Shown: piece by piece, positions 1 through 11,600 of the stretch
Position numbering within the stretch: position 1 is the first letter of the stretch
How the letters are laid out: each line of letters opens with the position of its first letter
Notes under the pieces: generated by a model
The model's database searches: none
What the model was told of the DNA's origin: nothing
Seen by the model: the letters and a program-made list of their open reading frames with translations, nothing else
Assembly (NCBI GenBank): GCA_013399875.1
Contig: VXAZ01003883.1
Span: forward strand, 434,001-498,000
Reading direction: 5' to 3'
Source of the DNA: Gymnorhina tibicen
Lineage: Eukaryota; Chordata; Aves; Passeriformes; Artamidae
DNA length: 64,000 nucleotides
Position numbers and translations under genes: made by a program

Positions 1-90
1 TCCTTCAACTGAAAAAGTGGGCACAGAGATTTTAACTTCTCTGTGGCACTTCTGCATTTTCACACAGTGGTTGACATCACAGGAGACCTC

Positions 91-335
91 CAGAGCACAC
101 CTAGTCCAAGCCCTCTGCTGAAAGTGGTGCTCCAAGTACAGCAAGTTCCTCAGGGAACTTGCCCAGTCAGTTTTTGAATATCTCCAAGGTGAGAGACTCC
201 ACAATCTCCCTAGGCAACCAGTGTTTGAACATCCTTACACTATTTTCCTTCCTTTTTCTTCTTTTGTCTAAATCCCATATTTCAGTTTGTGAGTCTTTCT
301 TCTGCAGTAGCTCAATAAACATGATTTTGGCATTG
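91..335 (-). mobile_element. CR1 LINE fragment, antisense
   Basis: Read on the minus strand this is the 3' part of an avian CR1 retrotransposon. On the plus strand it shows the usual antisense landmarks in order: a gagacctccagag / ctagtccaag block, then cccagtcagtttttgaatat, ctccaaggtgagagactcca and caatctccctaggcaacc. The terminal tail that normally precedes these landmarks is missing or decayed, so the copy is old. Any open frame across it is a chance frame. Confidence 0.85.
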
Positions 336-345
336 CTAGTGTTAG

Positions 346-1364
346 ACTATCTGATTAAAATATAATTGCAGTAAATACAACAAACACCAAGAATCAGAAG
401 TAGTACAACAGGTGACCAAACCCTCGTTATCTTATCAGTGAAAATGAAGCACACCTGAAATGACTACTTTTAATATTTCCCACCAAGGTGTGGCAACTAA
501 AGGAAGTCTCTTCAGAACGTGTTGCAAGATAAAAGGAGTTATTTCCAAAGGAAGTTAGGGATTACATTAGATGGAAATGTATGGATACTATGCTTTTACT
601 ATGGATAAAGTTTTCTTCATAGCTGTGTACGTACTTGAAAAGACAATGCTCTGCATTGATCTCTGTGTGTTAAGTGTGTGTGTGTGGGTATGCACACACT
701 TATTGCCAGCCAGTCCACAGCCCCACACTGACCTGCTGCAGGCACACCTGGCAAGCGGGGGAAAGGACAAATCCATCAGTGTCATGAAACACACCAATTT
801 AGGCTGTCTCTGACAACTGAAGAAAGGCTCTACCCTGTGCTGAGGGGCTTACCTTGACTGGAGCTGGGCTGAGCTGAGCTGTTTTCAGCTCCTCCCATAG
901 GACCTGTTCCCTCCCCAGCCTGAGCATGAGCCCTGCCAGTGCCTCTGTGAGAAAGTTCAGAAGCTCTTTTTCCATAGTTGTTGTCTAAAAGAGCCCATGG
1001 GGTGGTTGAGTCTTTGAAGGCTGTGGGACCACCCTTGGACTCAGCTGTGAGCAGCCAGAGGGAATCAGTTAGTAGTAACAAATTTTAAAAATACACCCAA
1101 ACATCTTAAGACTAAGAGGAAGTAGCTCAGGATGCTGATGGCTCATGGTAACCATCACTTCTTGTTCTTCAGGAAGACAGAGACTATAAATCTTAGGACC
1201 TGGAGGGTTACAAGGGTAGAAGCAACACTAATTACAATGCACAAGTACCAGGAAGTTCATGCATAATAACTATGGCTGTGTTTTAGTGAGAATTTTCTAT
1301 GTTAACTTTGACTGTTAGGCTGTTACAATTTTAGATTAGCAATATTTTTTTGGCTGCATATATA
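346..1364. other. Unique sequence, no gene seen
   Basis: No coding, RNA or repeat feature is recognisable. It holds a short TG run (about 675-686) and a somewhat GC-richer patch at 840-1060. The short open frames there lack any recognisable domain. Confidence 0.5.
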
Positions 1365-1396
1365 TGTATATCTATATATAAATATATAGATATACA
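1365..1396. repeat. AT-rich perfect palindrome at a duplication boundary
   Basis: Two 15-bp arms, beginning tgtatatctatat on the left, are exact reverse complements around an AA centre. Copy A of the 1.92-kb duplication starts inside the left arm at 1369, so the second copy (from 3290) carries only a truncated version that lacks the first four bases. Such a sequence can extrude as a hairpin and is difficult for polymerases and for assemblers. Confidence 0.85.
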
Positions 1397-3288
1397 TACA
1401 TATATATATATAGTCTGTTCCCTTTTTTTCTGGGCTAGTATATTAAATATACATATACCAAAAAGACTTCCATTTAGCACAGTACTTGGTCCACTGATAC
1501 GTATAAAAAATATTTGACTAACCTGACCTTATAACTCACGTTTGTCCTTTGGGATATTATACTGCATTTTTAAGATGTATTATACAAGTGAAACATCACC
1601 CAGCCAAGGAACAAACAAGAGAAAGCAAAAAAGCTAACAGTGATAATCAATGGACATGTTCTGGATGTGGTTTTTCAACACTTTGCTGTTTCTGACCAGA
1701 ATATTCTAAAAGTTACTCTGTGTAGTGGCTAAGAAGATCAAGTGCAGCTTGCTAAAGGGTGAAAGTATAGCTGCCACCAGAGACTATGAGTACACAGATC
1801 TACATCTTCACTCTTACAATTTTACCTCACTTCTGGTGCTGAGATTAGGAAGAGCTACAACCAATGACCAGTGACAAATGAGACTGCATACTTTATGAGG
1901 AAGTCAGAAGTCAAAGAGTAATGTAATGTTTATTTTTCCACAGATTGAGGTAAAATGAACAAATAAAACATCTGTTTGTAAGGTAAAAGATGTCCATCTA
2001 GAAAGTTTCATCTGCACTGTCACAAGTTTCCATTTTTATCATCACTGTCTTTTTTTTTACCTTCTCATCCTTTCCATTTTCTACTCTCTAATGATCACTT
2101 TATGCCTCACTACATTCTTTCTTGTCCATTTGCATTCCCATTTTTTCAGCTGGTCTCCTTGTGTCTGTTTAGTTTGACTTCTCTGCTTTTCTGTCTTGGA
2201 AATCATTGGTTTCTACTGCTACCATAGAAGAGCTGCTTGTGCTTATACAGAAAGCAGGCTATAAGTATTTCGTAGTTCTTTTGACTCACAGCTCAGCTGT
2301 GCTTACACAGGCTTGTTTTAGTTATGCCAGCTGTAGAAGCATGGAATAAATGTTTGTGCAGGACAATGCATAGATCCAGGCAGCCTGAACCACGTGGAGG
2401 GAAGGCAGGATGCCGTCACTATCTTTCCCTCTTGTGCATCTCTTCAGAAGACCTCTTACTTTGCAGGTGCTCAAGAGCTAGCTGGAAGATCAGATTTCAG
2501 CTGTTGAACTCCTGGGAGCACTACAAATCCCAAAGAGAAATTCTAGGGTCCTAACACTCTCTATGCTGGCCAAGATATTGAGAACTCAACATGCTTTTTG
2601 TTTTGTGCAGCCAGGGCAGTTACTGCTTGCTTGCTGTGTTTGAAGAGCTCTTCTGGTGACATTACACCCCACAAAGGCAAGCGTCAACACTGAAGGGTTG
2701 GTGATTGCCAATTCACATCCTCAGCACAAATATCTTGGTATCCCATGTTATCCTATGATTAACTACTTTGTGTGGAAATAATATATTTGTATCGAGAGTC
2801 TACCTTTTCTTGTACGAGTGGAACTGTTGTTTATTCAATTGAATAAGTAGCATTTGTATGCAGCCTTAATCATGAACATTTTGGAGATTGGCATCCAGCA
2901 CTAAGTACAATCCTGTCAAATAACTGGCAGTGGATTAACTGTGACACCTAGAAACATGCCAAATTCTGACAGAAGAAGAACTTGCTGTGTACCCAATGTC
3001 AATCATTCGCTGAGTGACACTCAAAATGCTTATCCTGTTAGTGATGACATCAATCTGCATTGGCACTCAAAATGCTGCTGCCCTTTGAATACCGAATTGA
3101 AGGCAACAGACAAAACCCCAAAGTGCATGCATTTTAGCAACCACCTATCCTTCCTTAAGAACTGGGGCTACCTCCTGTGTGGAGATGCTGCTTTACTAAA
3201 GGGCCAGTTAATTAAACCAGGTGTTTGCAAAAAAATTAAGGTATCTATTTTATACTGATTGCTCTACAGGCAGGCTTGTTTGCAAGTA
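1369..3288. repeat. 1.92-kb direct duplication, copy A
   Basis: This block recurs at an offset of 1921 bases at 3290-5209. A line-by-line comparison shows only three substitutions: 2429 C against 4350 G, 2682 C against 4603 T, and 2721 T against 4642 G. That is about 0.16 percent. I see no indels. The unit is non-repetitive AT-rich sequence with no recognisable gene. Its small open frames (for example 2324-2554 and 2941-3258) recur in the other copy and look like chance frames. The very low divergence fits either a recent tandem duplication or two haplotypes left side by side by the assembler. Confidence 0.95.
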
Positions 3289-3289
3289 N
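3289..3289. other. Single N at the duplication junction
   Basis: One undetermined base sits exactly between the two copies. A one-base ambiguity at the junction of a near-identical direct repeat is typical of an unresolved join. If the N is ignored, both boundaries share a 3-base microhomology (GTA). Confidence 0.9.
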
Positions 3290-5209
3290 TATCTATATAT
3301 AAATATATAGATATACATACATATATATATATAGTCTGTTCCCTTTTTTTCTGGGCTAGTATATTAAATATACATATACCAAAAAGACTTCCATTTAGCA
3401 CAGTACTTGGTCCACTGATACGTATAAAAAATATTTGACTAACCTGACCTTATAACTCACGTTTGTCCTTTGGGATATTATACTGCATTTTTAAGATGTA
3501 TTATACAAGTGAAACATCACCCAGCCAAGGAACAAACAAGAGAAAGCAAAAAAGCTAACAGTGATAATCAATGGACATGTTCTGGATGTGGTTTTTCAAC
3601 ACTTTGCTGTTTCTGACCAGAATATTCTAAAAGTTACTCTGTGTAGTGGCTAAGAAGATCAAGTGCAGCTTGCTAAAGGGTGAAAGTATAGCTGCCACCA
3701 GAGACTATGAGTACACAGATCTACATCTTCACTCTTACAATTTTACCTCACTTCTGGTGCTGAGATTAGGAAGAGCTACAACCAATGACCAGTGACAAAT
3801 GAGACTGCATACTTTATGAGGAAGTCAGAAGTCAAAGAGTAATGTAATGTTTATTTTTCCACAGATTGAGGTAAAATGAACAAATAAAACATCTGTTTGT
3901 AAGGTAAAAGATGTCCATCTAGAAAGTTTCATCTGCACTGTCACAAGTTTCCATTTTTATCATCACTGTCTTTTTTTTTACCTTCTCATCCTTTCCATTT
4001 TCTACTCTCTAATGATCACTTTATGCCTCACTACATTCTTTCTTGTCCATTTGCATTCCCATTTTTTCAGCTGGTCTCCTTGTGTCTGTTTAGTTTGACT
4101 TCTCTGCTTTTCTGTCTTGGAAATCATTGGTTTCTACTGCTACCATAGAAGAGCTGCTTGTGCTTATACAGAAAGCAGGCTATAAGTATTTCGTAGTTCT
4201 TTTGACTCACAGCTCAGCTGTGCTTACACAGGCTTGTTTTAGTTATGCCAGCTGTAGAAGCATGGAATAAATGTTTGTGCAGGACAATGCATAGATCCAG
4301 GCAGCCTGAACCACGTGGAGGGAAGGCAGGATGCCGTCACTATCTTTCCGTCTTGTGCATCTCTTCAGAAGACCTCTTACTTTGCAGGTGCTCAAGAGCT
4401 AGCTGGAAGATCAGATTTCAGCTGTTGAACTCCTGGGAGCACTACAAATCCCAAAGAGAAATTCTAGGGTCCTAACACTCTCTATGCTGGCCAAGATATT
4501 GAGAACTCAACATGCTTTTTGTTTTGTGCAGCCAGGGCAGTTACTGCTTGCTTGCTGTGTTTGAAGAGCTCTTCTGGTGACATTACACCCCACAAAGGCA
4601 AGTGTCAACACTGAAGGGTTGGTGATTGCCAATTCACATCCGCAGCACAAATATCTTGGTATCCCATGTTATCCTATGATTAACTACTTTGTGTGGAAAT
4701 AATATATTTGTATCGAGAGTCTACCTTTTCTTGTACGAGTGGAACTGTTGTTTATTCAATTGAATAAGTAGCATTTGTATGCAGCCTTAATCATGAACAT
4801 TTTGGAGATTGGCATCCAGCACTAAGTACAATCCTGTCAAATAACTGGCAGTGGATTAACTGTGACACCTAGAAACATGCCAAATTCTGACAGAAGAAGA
4901 ACTTGCTGTGTACCCAATGTCAATCATTCGCTGAGTGACACTCAAAATGCTTATCCTGTTAGTGATGACATCAATCTGCATTGGCACTCAAAATGCTGCT
5001 GCCCTTTGAATACCGAATTGAAGGCAACAGACAAAACCCCAAAGTGCATGCATTTTAGCAACCACCTATCCTTCCTTAAGAACTGGGGCTACCTCCTGTG
5101 TGGAGATGCTGCTTTACTAAAGGGCCAGTTAATTAAACCAGGTGTTTGCAAAAAAATTAAGGTATCTATTTTATACTGATTGCTCTACAGGCAGGCTTGT
5201 TTGCAAGTA
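3290..5209. repeat. 1.92-kb direct duplication, copy B
   Basis: This is the second copy of the block at 1369-3288, in the same orientation and separated from it by the N at 3289. It ends at 5209, where copy A meets the N, and unique sequence follows. The three differences from copy A are substitutions scattered between 4350 and 4642. Confidence 0.95.
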
Positions 5210-5210
5210 G

Positions 5211-8200
5211 TCAAAAGTTATTTCCATCATGAACTAAAACTTCCAGAGCCACTTAGGTCTACTTCTAGTTACATCCCAAGTTGTAGAAGTATATCCATAT
5301 TAATAGCAACAATCAATGTACAGCAAGGGTCACACACACTTCTATGTGTCAGCATGGTTATTAAAGCACTTACTTCCTAAGTGAGAGAAGAGAGACCTAA
5401 GTTCAACCTGAGGGGTTTCAGAATTATAACCACCAGATGTTTAGGCTTATAATTATTTGATCTTGTCTTATCTTCATAAATCCTGCATTTCTGCCTGGAC
5501 AGTGAGCTAACAGAAGAGGAGCATTCCATTTTCTCTTTTCCTTTTCAGTCTGTCTTGTTCTATAATCCACCAGAGTGAGGATGACTTTGTGAAGTAGGGC
5601 ATGAAGCTGAAAAATACAAATGAAATTGAGCACATCACCTATTTCCTGGGCAAGTGTTCTAATTATTCAAAAGAGGAGTAGTTCTGCAGCAGTAGTGACA
5701 GATAAAAAAGTGAACTAGGTTTAGTTAAGTCCTTTACTTTGGGAAAGGAGTCCAGATCATCCTTGGCTAGAGATCACTAACAAAAATGTCTGAGGCAAGT
5801 TCACAAGCTTTAAAAAAAGGCTAATTATTAGGATAGCAGTCTTTCCTTTCATCTTGCAAAGTTACTCACAACTGAAACAATAAAGAAGACTCCTAAGCCT
5901 TAAGCATAGCTGGAAATAGACTTCTTCACTGTGTGTGGCCTGTTAGCCATGGATAATCCCTTGTTCAGCATGTAGAAGCCATGAGTAACTCTTTGGAGAC
6001 ATGTCTTTCTATACAGAAGTCTTGGTGTTTGATCCCCTGAAAAATGCATCTCAGACACTGCAACTGTTTTTTGTTTTTGAGATACAGAAATTGGGCATTT
6101 GTTTCAGAGAGATTATTTGTAGAATCAGATTATCAAATACGCTTATGAAACAAGATATCACAAATTATATACTTGTACTACTGTTTTGCTCCAGTCACCA
6201 GGTAGGTTTCAAGTAGTGTATTTAGGCAAAGCACACACCACAACTTCTGTTCAATTAAAAAGCTCCAATAGGAACAGGATTCTTGTTCCTCTATCATGTC
6301 AGGAGGTCCTAATTCTAAAGCATTTGTAGGATCATTTAAGACATCTCAGAAAAACCCCTAGTAATGACAATCTGCACTAGCAAAGTGATATGAGCATTCA
6401 CTGACACAGGGCAGATGTTCTCAAAAGGAAAGTCAATCTTAGACCATTGAATACTGTGCCTTCTCATTATCAGACACAACTGCACAAAATTCCTTTCATA
6501 AATTTAGTAGCCTCCATTCTAATACATTATTTACTCGACCTTTTAGAAGACTATTCCAGAAAGGAACTAAATCTGAGGAAGGTCTAACAAGCCTGAAGCC
6601 AGTTTTTCACAAATGCAAGACTGCGATGTCATGTCTATTCCATCGTGCTGTGCAAAATTTGCAGCCTGCTTAGAGCTGTCTGTGATATTGGAACAAAGTC
6701 AATACTGCTGTAAGTTTAAACACCTATCAACTTGATAGTTCCATAAACTGAGCCTATTTTTATTTTCTATTTTTTATTTTTTATTTGTCCTTGATAATAT
6801 ACATAGACAACCAGCTGTTTAAAAATCTTGTATTAAACACCCAAATCTCATAAGGAGCTTGAGCTTCTGATCTGAGTCTGATAATTCCACTGAAAAAGAA
6901 AAGCCCAGGAAATGTTAAGTATTGAACTGCCAAAGTACTTCTAAGGAGCTGAGCATAGTGTGTGCAATACAGCATCAATGGCTCAAAAAGGCGTTTTTCT
7001 GCTGTTGTCATGTGGAGGTCACTGTTTGCACTCTAGTAAATAGCTGCGATAAAACCTGAAGTATTACTGACTTGTTTAAAATTCAGCCAACGTGGAACAA
7101 GTGCAACTGTCAGCAATAGGAGGCCTTGAATAGCTGTAAAGGTTAAATATCAATTTGTTTTAAAAAAGAAGTCAAACTTGCTTCTCTACCATAAGCTGCA
7201 AATCTGATGGCATTCAACCCATTAACACTCGTCAGACATTTGAATTTAAAGTGTTTGACACCCCCAAAAAGCACAGCACACTTTTATTAAATATAGATTA
7301 CTTTGTAAAGCGTTTTTGAATGTTCTCTTTTAATCTGAAAGGCATATCCAAAAATTTTAAAGGGTGCTAAATTTACTTAAGCTTATGTTTAATTTTTGTT
7401 TTGTTTTCATTGAAAGATTAGTGGTGAGAATTAACTGGACTTGAAAATAGCAAATGCATTTCAAAAAACATTTGTGGAAGTAGAGAATAGTTTAATTTTC
7501 AAGCTTACAGTTTAAAATTGGATTCCACTAATTCACAATAATTTATATCACATTATCAGTGACAATAACAATAATAGCAGATATACCAAGTCTTTCTCTA
7601 CCACTACAAAACTGGAAAGTGTTGAGATCTGAAATCAAGCACAAGTTTATTTTTCAATATTCAAATCAGTTAATACAACATATTGGTGCTTTTTTTTTTT
7701 TTAATGAGCACATGATACAGTCTCATACATTGATTATATGAGATATTTCTGATACCTGTTGGGTAGAAAACAGTATTTTCTCAGTTGTTCAGCATTTGGG
7801 GGGTTTTGTTGTTGTTTCTAACATTTTTGGTATTGTGAAAGCTTTTTACCAAATCTTGCTGGTATCTGCATTCATTGATTTTTCTGCCTTTGAAATCTGG
7901 ACAGAAGCTGAATGTTTTCTTTGGTGGATACTTCAAATTTGTAAGGTATTTCAAATTGTCCTGTGGTAGAAACTGAGTAATTAAGATTTCCAGTTGCTGT
8001 AAAAAATTGGGTAGGATTGTTTTTCTCTGATATGATTCCTGACTTGCTTGGATCATCTTGATCATTTTTCATTATAAATTAATCTACCCTCTTTACTTAA
8101 CAGTATTAACCTATAGCACAGGCTGCTAGCAGCAGAAGTCTGTTCCATAGCTTCTTTGAACTCCTTGGATCTGTCACCATGTAAGTCTATACCTTAGATT

Positions 8201-8499
8201 AAAGCTATAATGTATATAATGCATGTAAATCCCTTGGTTGTAAACATATAGATTAGAGTTTTCTCCGGAACAATACTATCATTAATGAACAGATGAGGAA
8301 ATAATATTTTAGTCCTTCCTGTTTGGACTTTTAGGAGAATTTATGCACTTAAAGCCTCTACTGTGGGGGCTGTTCCCTATCTGTGCATCCAGCAGTGCAT
8401 GTGCTCCCACGTCCTTACACAAGTTTGTCCACCCAGCTCCATTTTGGACCACGTCCTGGTTTATCCTCGTGTGTTCTGGCACCAGCTCTTCGCTCTGCT
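5211..8499. other. Unique AT-rich sequence, no gene seen
   Basis: Low-complexity pieces include a run of T/A-rich pentamers around 6757-6787 and a poly-T at 7690-7702. The open frames are short and have no recognisable domains. No retrotransposon landmarks were found. Confidence 0.5.
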
Positions 8500-8500
8500 C

Positions 8501-8518
8501 TCCTCTAGGTGGCAGCAG
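8501..8518 (+). promoter_or_regulatory. Candidate CTCF binding site
   Basis: The sequence TCCTCTAGGTGGCAGCAG closely matches the vertebrate CTCF core, CC-N-C-N-AGGTGGCAG, allowing a T where A or G is usual at the third position. CTCF is a zinc-finger protein that bounds chromatin loops. The motif match is seen directly. Occupancy is inference, since a core of about 14 bases can occur by chance. It lies in a locally GC-richer island (8350-8540) within AT-rich DNA. Confidence 0.45.
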
Positions 8519-8547
8519 AGGAGGGAGAAATATGAAGTCCTAGCCTG

Positions 8548-8640
8548 GCTTGAAAGAAGCAAAAGAATGAGGATCAAGAGAAAGAGAGAAAGGGAAAGAT
8601 AAAGAAAAATGGGAGGGGGAGGGGAAGAGATTCAAAGAGT
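8548..8640 (+). repeat. Purine-rich tract with G-runs
   Basis: About 90 bases are almost entirely A and G on the plus strand: an imperfect AGAGAAAG-type repeat followed by three close G-runs (gggagggggagggg). Sequences of this type can form triplex or G-quadruplex structures. It directly follows the CTCF-like motif. Confidence 0.7.
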
Positions 8641-11600
8641 TCTTCTTTCCTTGTTCTCCTGTCTTCGAGAAATAATAATATTCTCGACCAGATTATATTA
8701 GCCAGCTCTTTATATTAGCTTTAGTTATCTGATCCTTCCTTACAAGACAGGATGGTGGAATAGGTTTTCAATGAGATCAGTGTTTTTCTCAGCAGTGGGA
8801 TGAACCTCCTTATTCACTTATATCGACTTCAGACCTGACTAACCTTGCCACGCTGGAGAAGTAGCAGTGAGAGCTGAGATGTCAGGAAACACTGTGGAAA
8901 GGAGGTGTAATATCTACATTAGTTTAATGGAGACATACTTTCTGACACATTTTAAAGATAGTCTTGATAAAATGCCTATTTTTAAAAGAAACACTGTTGC
9001 ACATGAACTCCGGAGTCTTGTAAGAAAGTACCATTACTTGGTGTTAAATTTTACTTAGCTGTTTTGGGGGGAGGGGGATTTACCCTTTTCGTACTGATCC
9101 AACACCTCCATGACTCAATACATATTAAACCTATTCCTGTAGATTTTGCTGTGTCATATGAACAGACAGTTTTACACATAAGCAGTAGCAATTAACAATA
9201 ATTGCAGTTCACAGTCACAGTGCTATTGTTAAGGCTCTATCAGTGCTCCCAAAATACCATAAAATGTTATTTTCTTTTAAAAGATGGATTTCTGATAAGA
9301 ACTAAAGCCAAAATAATTGTACAAAGGCCTAGAATTAGATAGTTTTAAGTCCTAACATTTAAGAAGGTAAAACTTCAGAAAATATTCTGAATATATGAAT
9401 TCATGTAAATAACTGAAAATATACTTACAGTATGTTTCTTTTTTTTAATTAATGTCCCTTGGTGTTTTTCTGAGAGTGTTGTGAAGAATTGTGCACTACT
9501 AGATCAAAAACCAGATACAGAAATAAGGCAAGAAGGATAAGTCTGGAGCTTACATAACATTGCTACAACACCCAGACACAAACATGACAAGGAAATATCA
9601 CAACAGCTAGTCCTGTAAACAGCTGTATTGCCATGATTAAAAAGGAGTCTAAGGAATGTGTGTACATTTAAAGTTCATTAGTAAAGAGAGGCAGAGAAGA
9701 CTGCCATCAGTCATTGTAGGATGACACAAGCTATAGAAAGCAAGTTGCAACAGTACATTAAGGATAATGCTAAATGAGGTTTTTCTATGGATTTGAGAAG
9801 GCATTCATTCACAGGTGCGATATATGTCTTTCTGGCGACACTTAAAGTGTATCCAGAAGGATATGTAAACTAGCCAGTGAGTTAATGTAGCAATCTTGTT
9901 GTAAACCAGCTGCAGAAAATGGGCTAACTTGGAGCACATGCCTACCCATGTCTCCCAGATCTGTAGGGTCAGAGAATTGTCACCCAAAGACTGTTTGCCT
10001 AGGGGTCATGGTAGATGAAAACAGTCTCAGATACACAGTTCCTGTGCACCCTCATTCCTGTAGGTGTGTCAGTCACGTCAACTAAATATATATGTAAATT
10101 TTTCTGATTTTGTGACGATATTGTAGGTTGGGTTTGAATATACAGAATTCATACTTGAGAATTATGTGATTTTGGACTAAATAATAAACTGAATATAAAT
10201 AATAGTGATATAGAAAAGTACTTTGTAGATTTCTTCTTTATCATGATTCCTTTCCTTTTTGGACCATGTTCTTCACTTTTACAGAATTTAGCTGTTAGGA
10301 TTCTCTGTTCCCTTTCAGACATGTTCAGTGTGAACTTCTTTAAAAAGCCTCAGTTTACTGCTCTGAGATTCCAGTGTTTATAGAAATTTCCAGATGATAT
10401 CTACTCTGCATAGCCTTCCCAGTTAGGTCCAGCACAGGTGCAAGAGATGTGAGCCTAGAACCAGGCTGTGAAGGTACAGCATCTCACCTCCCAATTTCAT
10501 TAAGACTGTCTGTAAAAGATTTGTTTATCCTTCAGGGTAGGATCTGACTGTACCAGAGCATCTGGACAATATAAAAGATTGGAATAGAAAGTCAGTTACT
10601 GTCTGTCTTTCTAACACTAAATGCTATTGTTTCAAGTTTTATTCGCTTAACTCTACAGCTTTATATGCCCAAGCACCACAGAAGGGTTATACTGTGCCAT
10701 TATGAGTGTATGAGGTAATACTTGCCTTTGATGATCCCAAAAGGTAAATCAATAAAATGAACATATCCCACTGGCTGAAGCAGAACCTTGTTAAATTAGT
10801 AAAGAAATGAACTCAAGTTTCTCCAGAAGGACATCATTGTGACACAGAAGTGTCAAAGGAAAAAATCATGTCTTTCAGAGATAATGTTTTCAGCCTAGTA
10901 AAGAAACAAAGTTATACACAATCCTTACAAACATATGTATCTCGGGAACATATACTTCCCAAAACTCTAACCTTAAGCAGTATGTCCTTGGGCAGTCATT
11001 CTGCACATTATGAAATCTCTACAGAATATATTTGTGTACTTATCTATGACAGGCATCCTAATAGACTTGTATGTGCACATTTACACCTTTAACTGTAAGC
11101 TAAACAGGATGTAGTGCTGGTGTGGATTGTTCACACTGTTTAATTCTTAGCTTGGTCTCTGTTATTAGTTTGACCTTCACCAACTAATTGTGTCCTAAAA
11201 ATCACACAGGAAAAGTTTGAATTTAGTGCAGATTAGAGATCAACCCTACTAGGTAAATTGAGTGTGCTATTTAGGCGTTTCTCAGTGAGGTAAGAGAATT
11301 TGACTGCAGGACCATGAGTCATACTGTGCCAGATGGTTTTATCTGGCATATGAATGGAGAATCATATTCAATCTGTGCACCATTATAACTGAAACTTTTG
11401 TCTATTTATTTAAATTGAGATATGCACTGATCTTGTACTTTTAATTTAGACAAGCAGTCCTTTGCAAGTATTATAGCATTGATTACATAAGCAGATTCAG
11501 TTTCTCCTTCAGTTGAGCTTTAAAGTCATTCTTTAAAGCAGAGTAATTATGTGGCCTCTTTTGAGAGCTAGCAAATATCTATTAATTCAGCAGTATGTGT

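Noticed and set aside
2941..3258. 105-codon open frame, present again at 4862-5179
   Set aside because: The repetition only reflects the 1.92-kb duplication. There is no known domain, and the three copy differences give no information on coding constraint.
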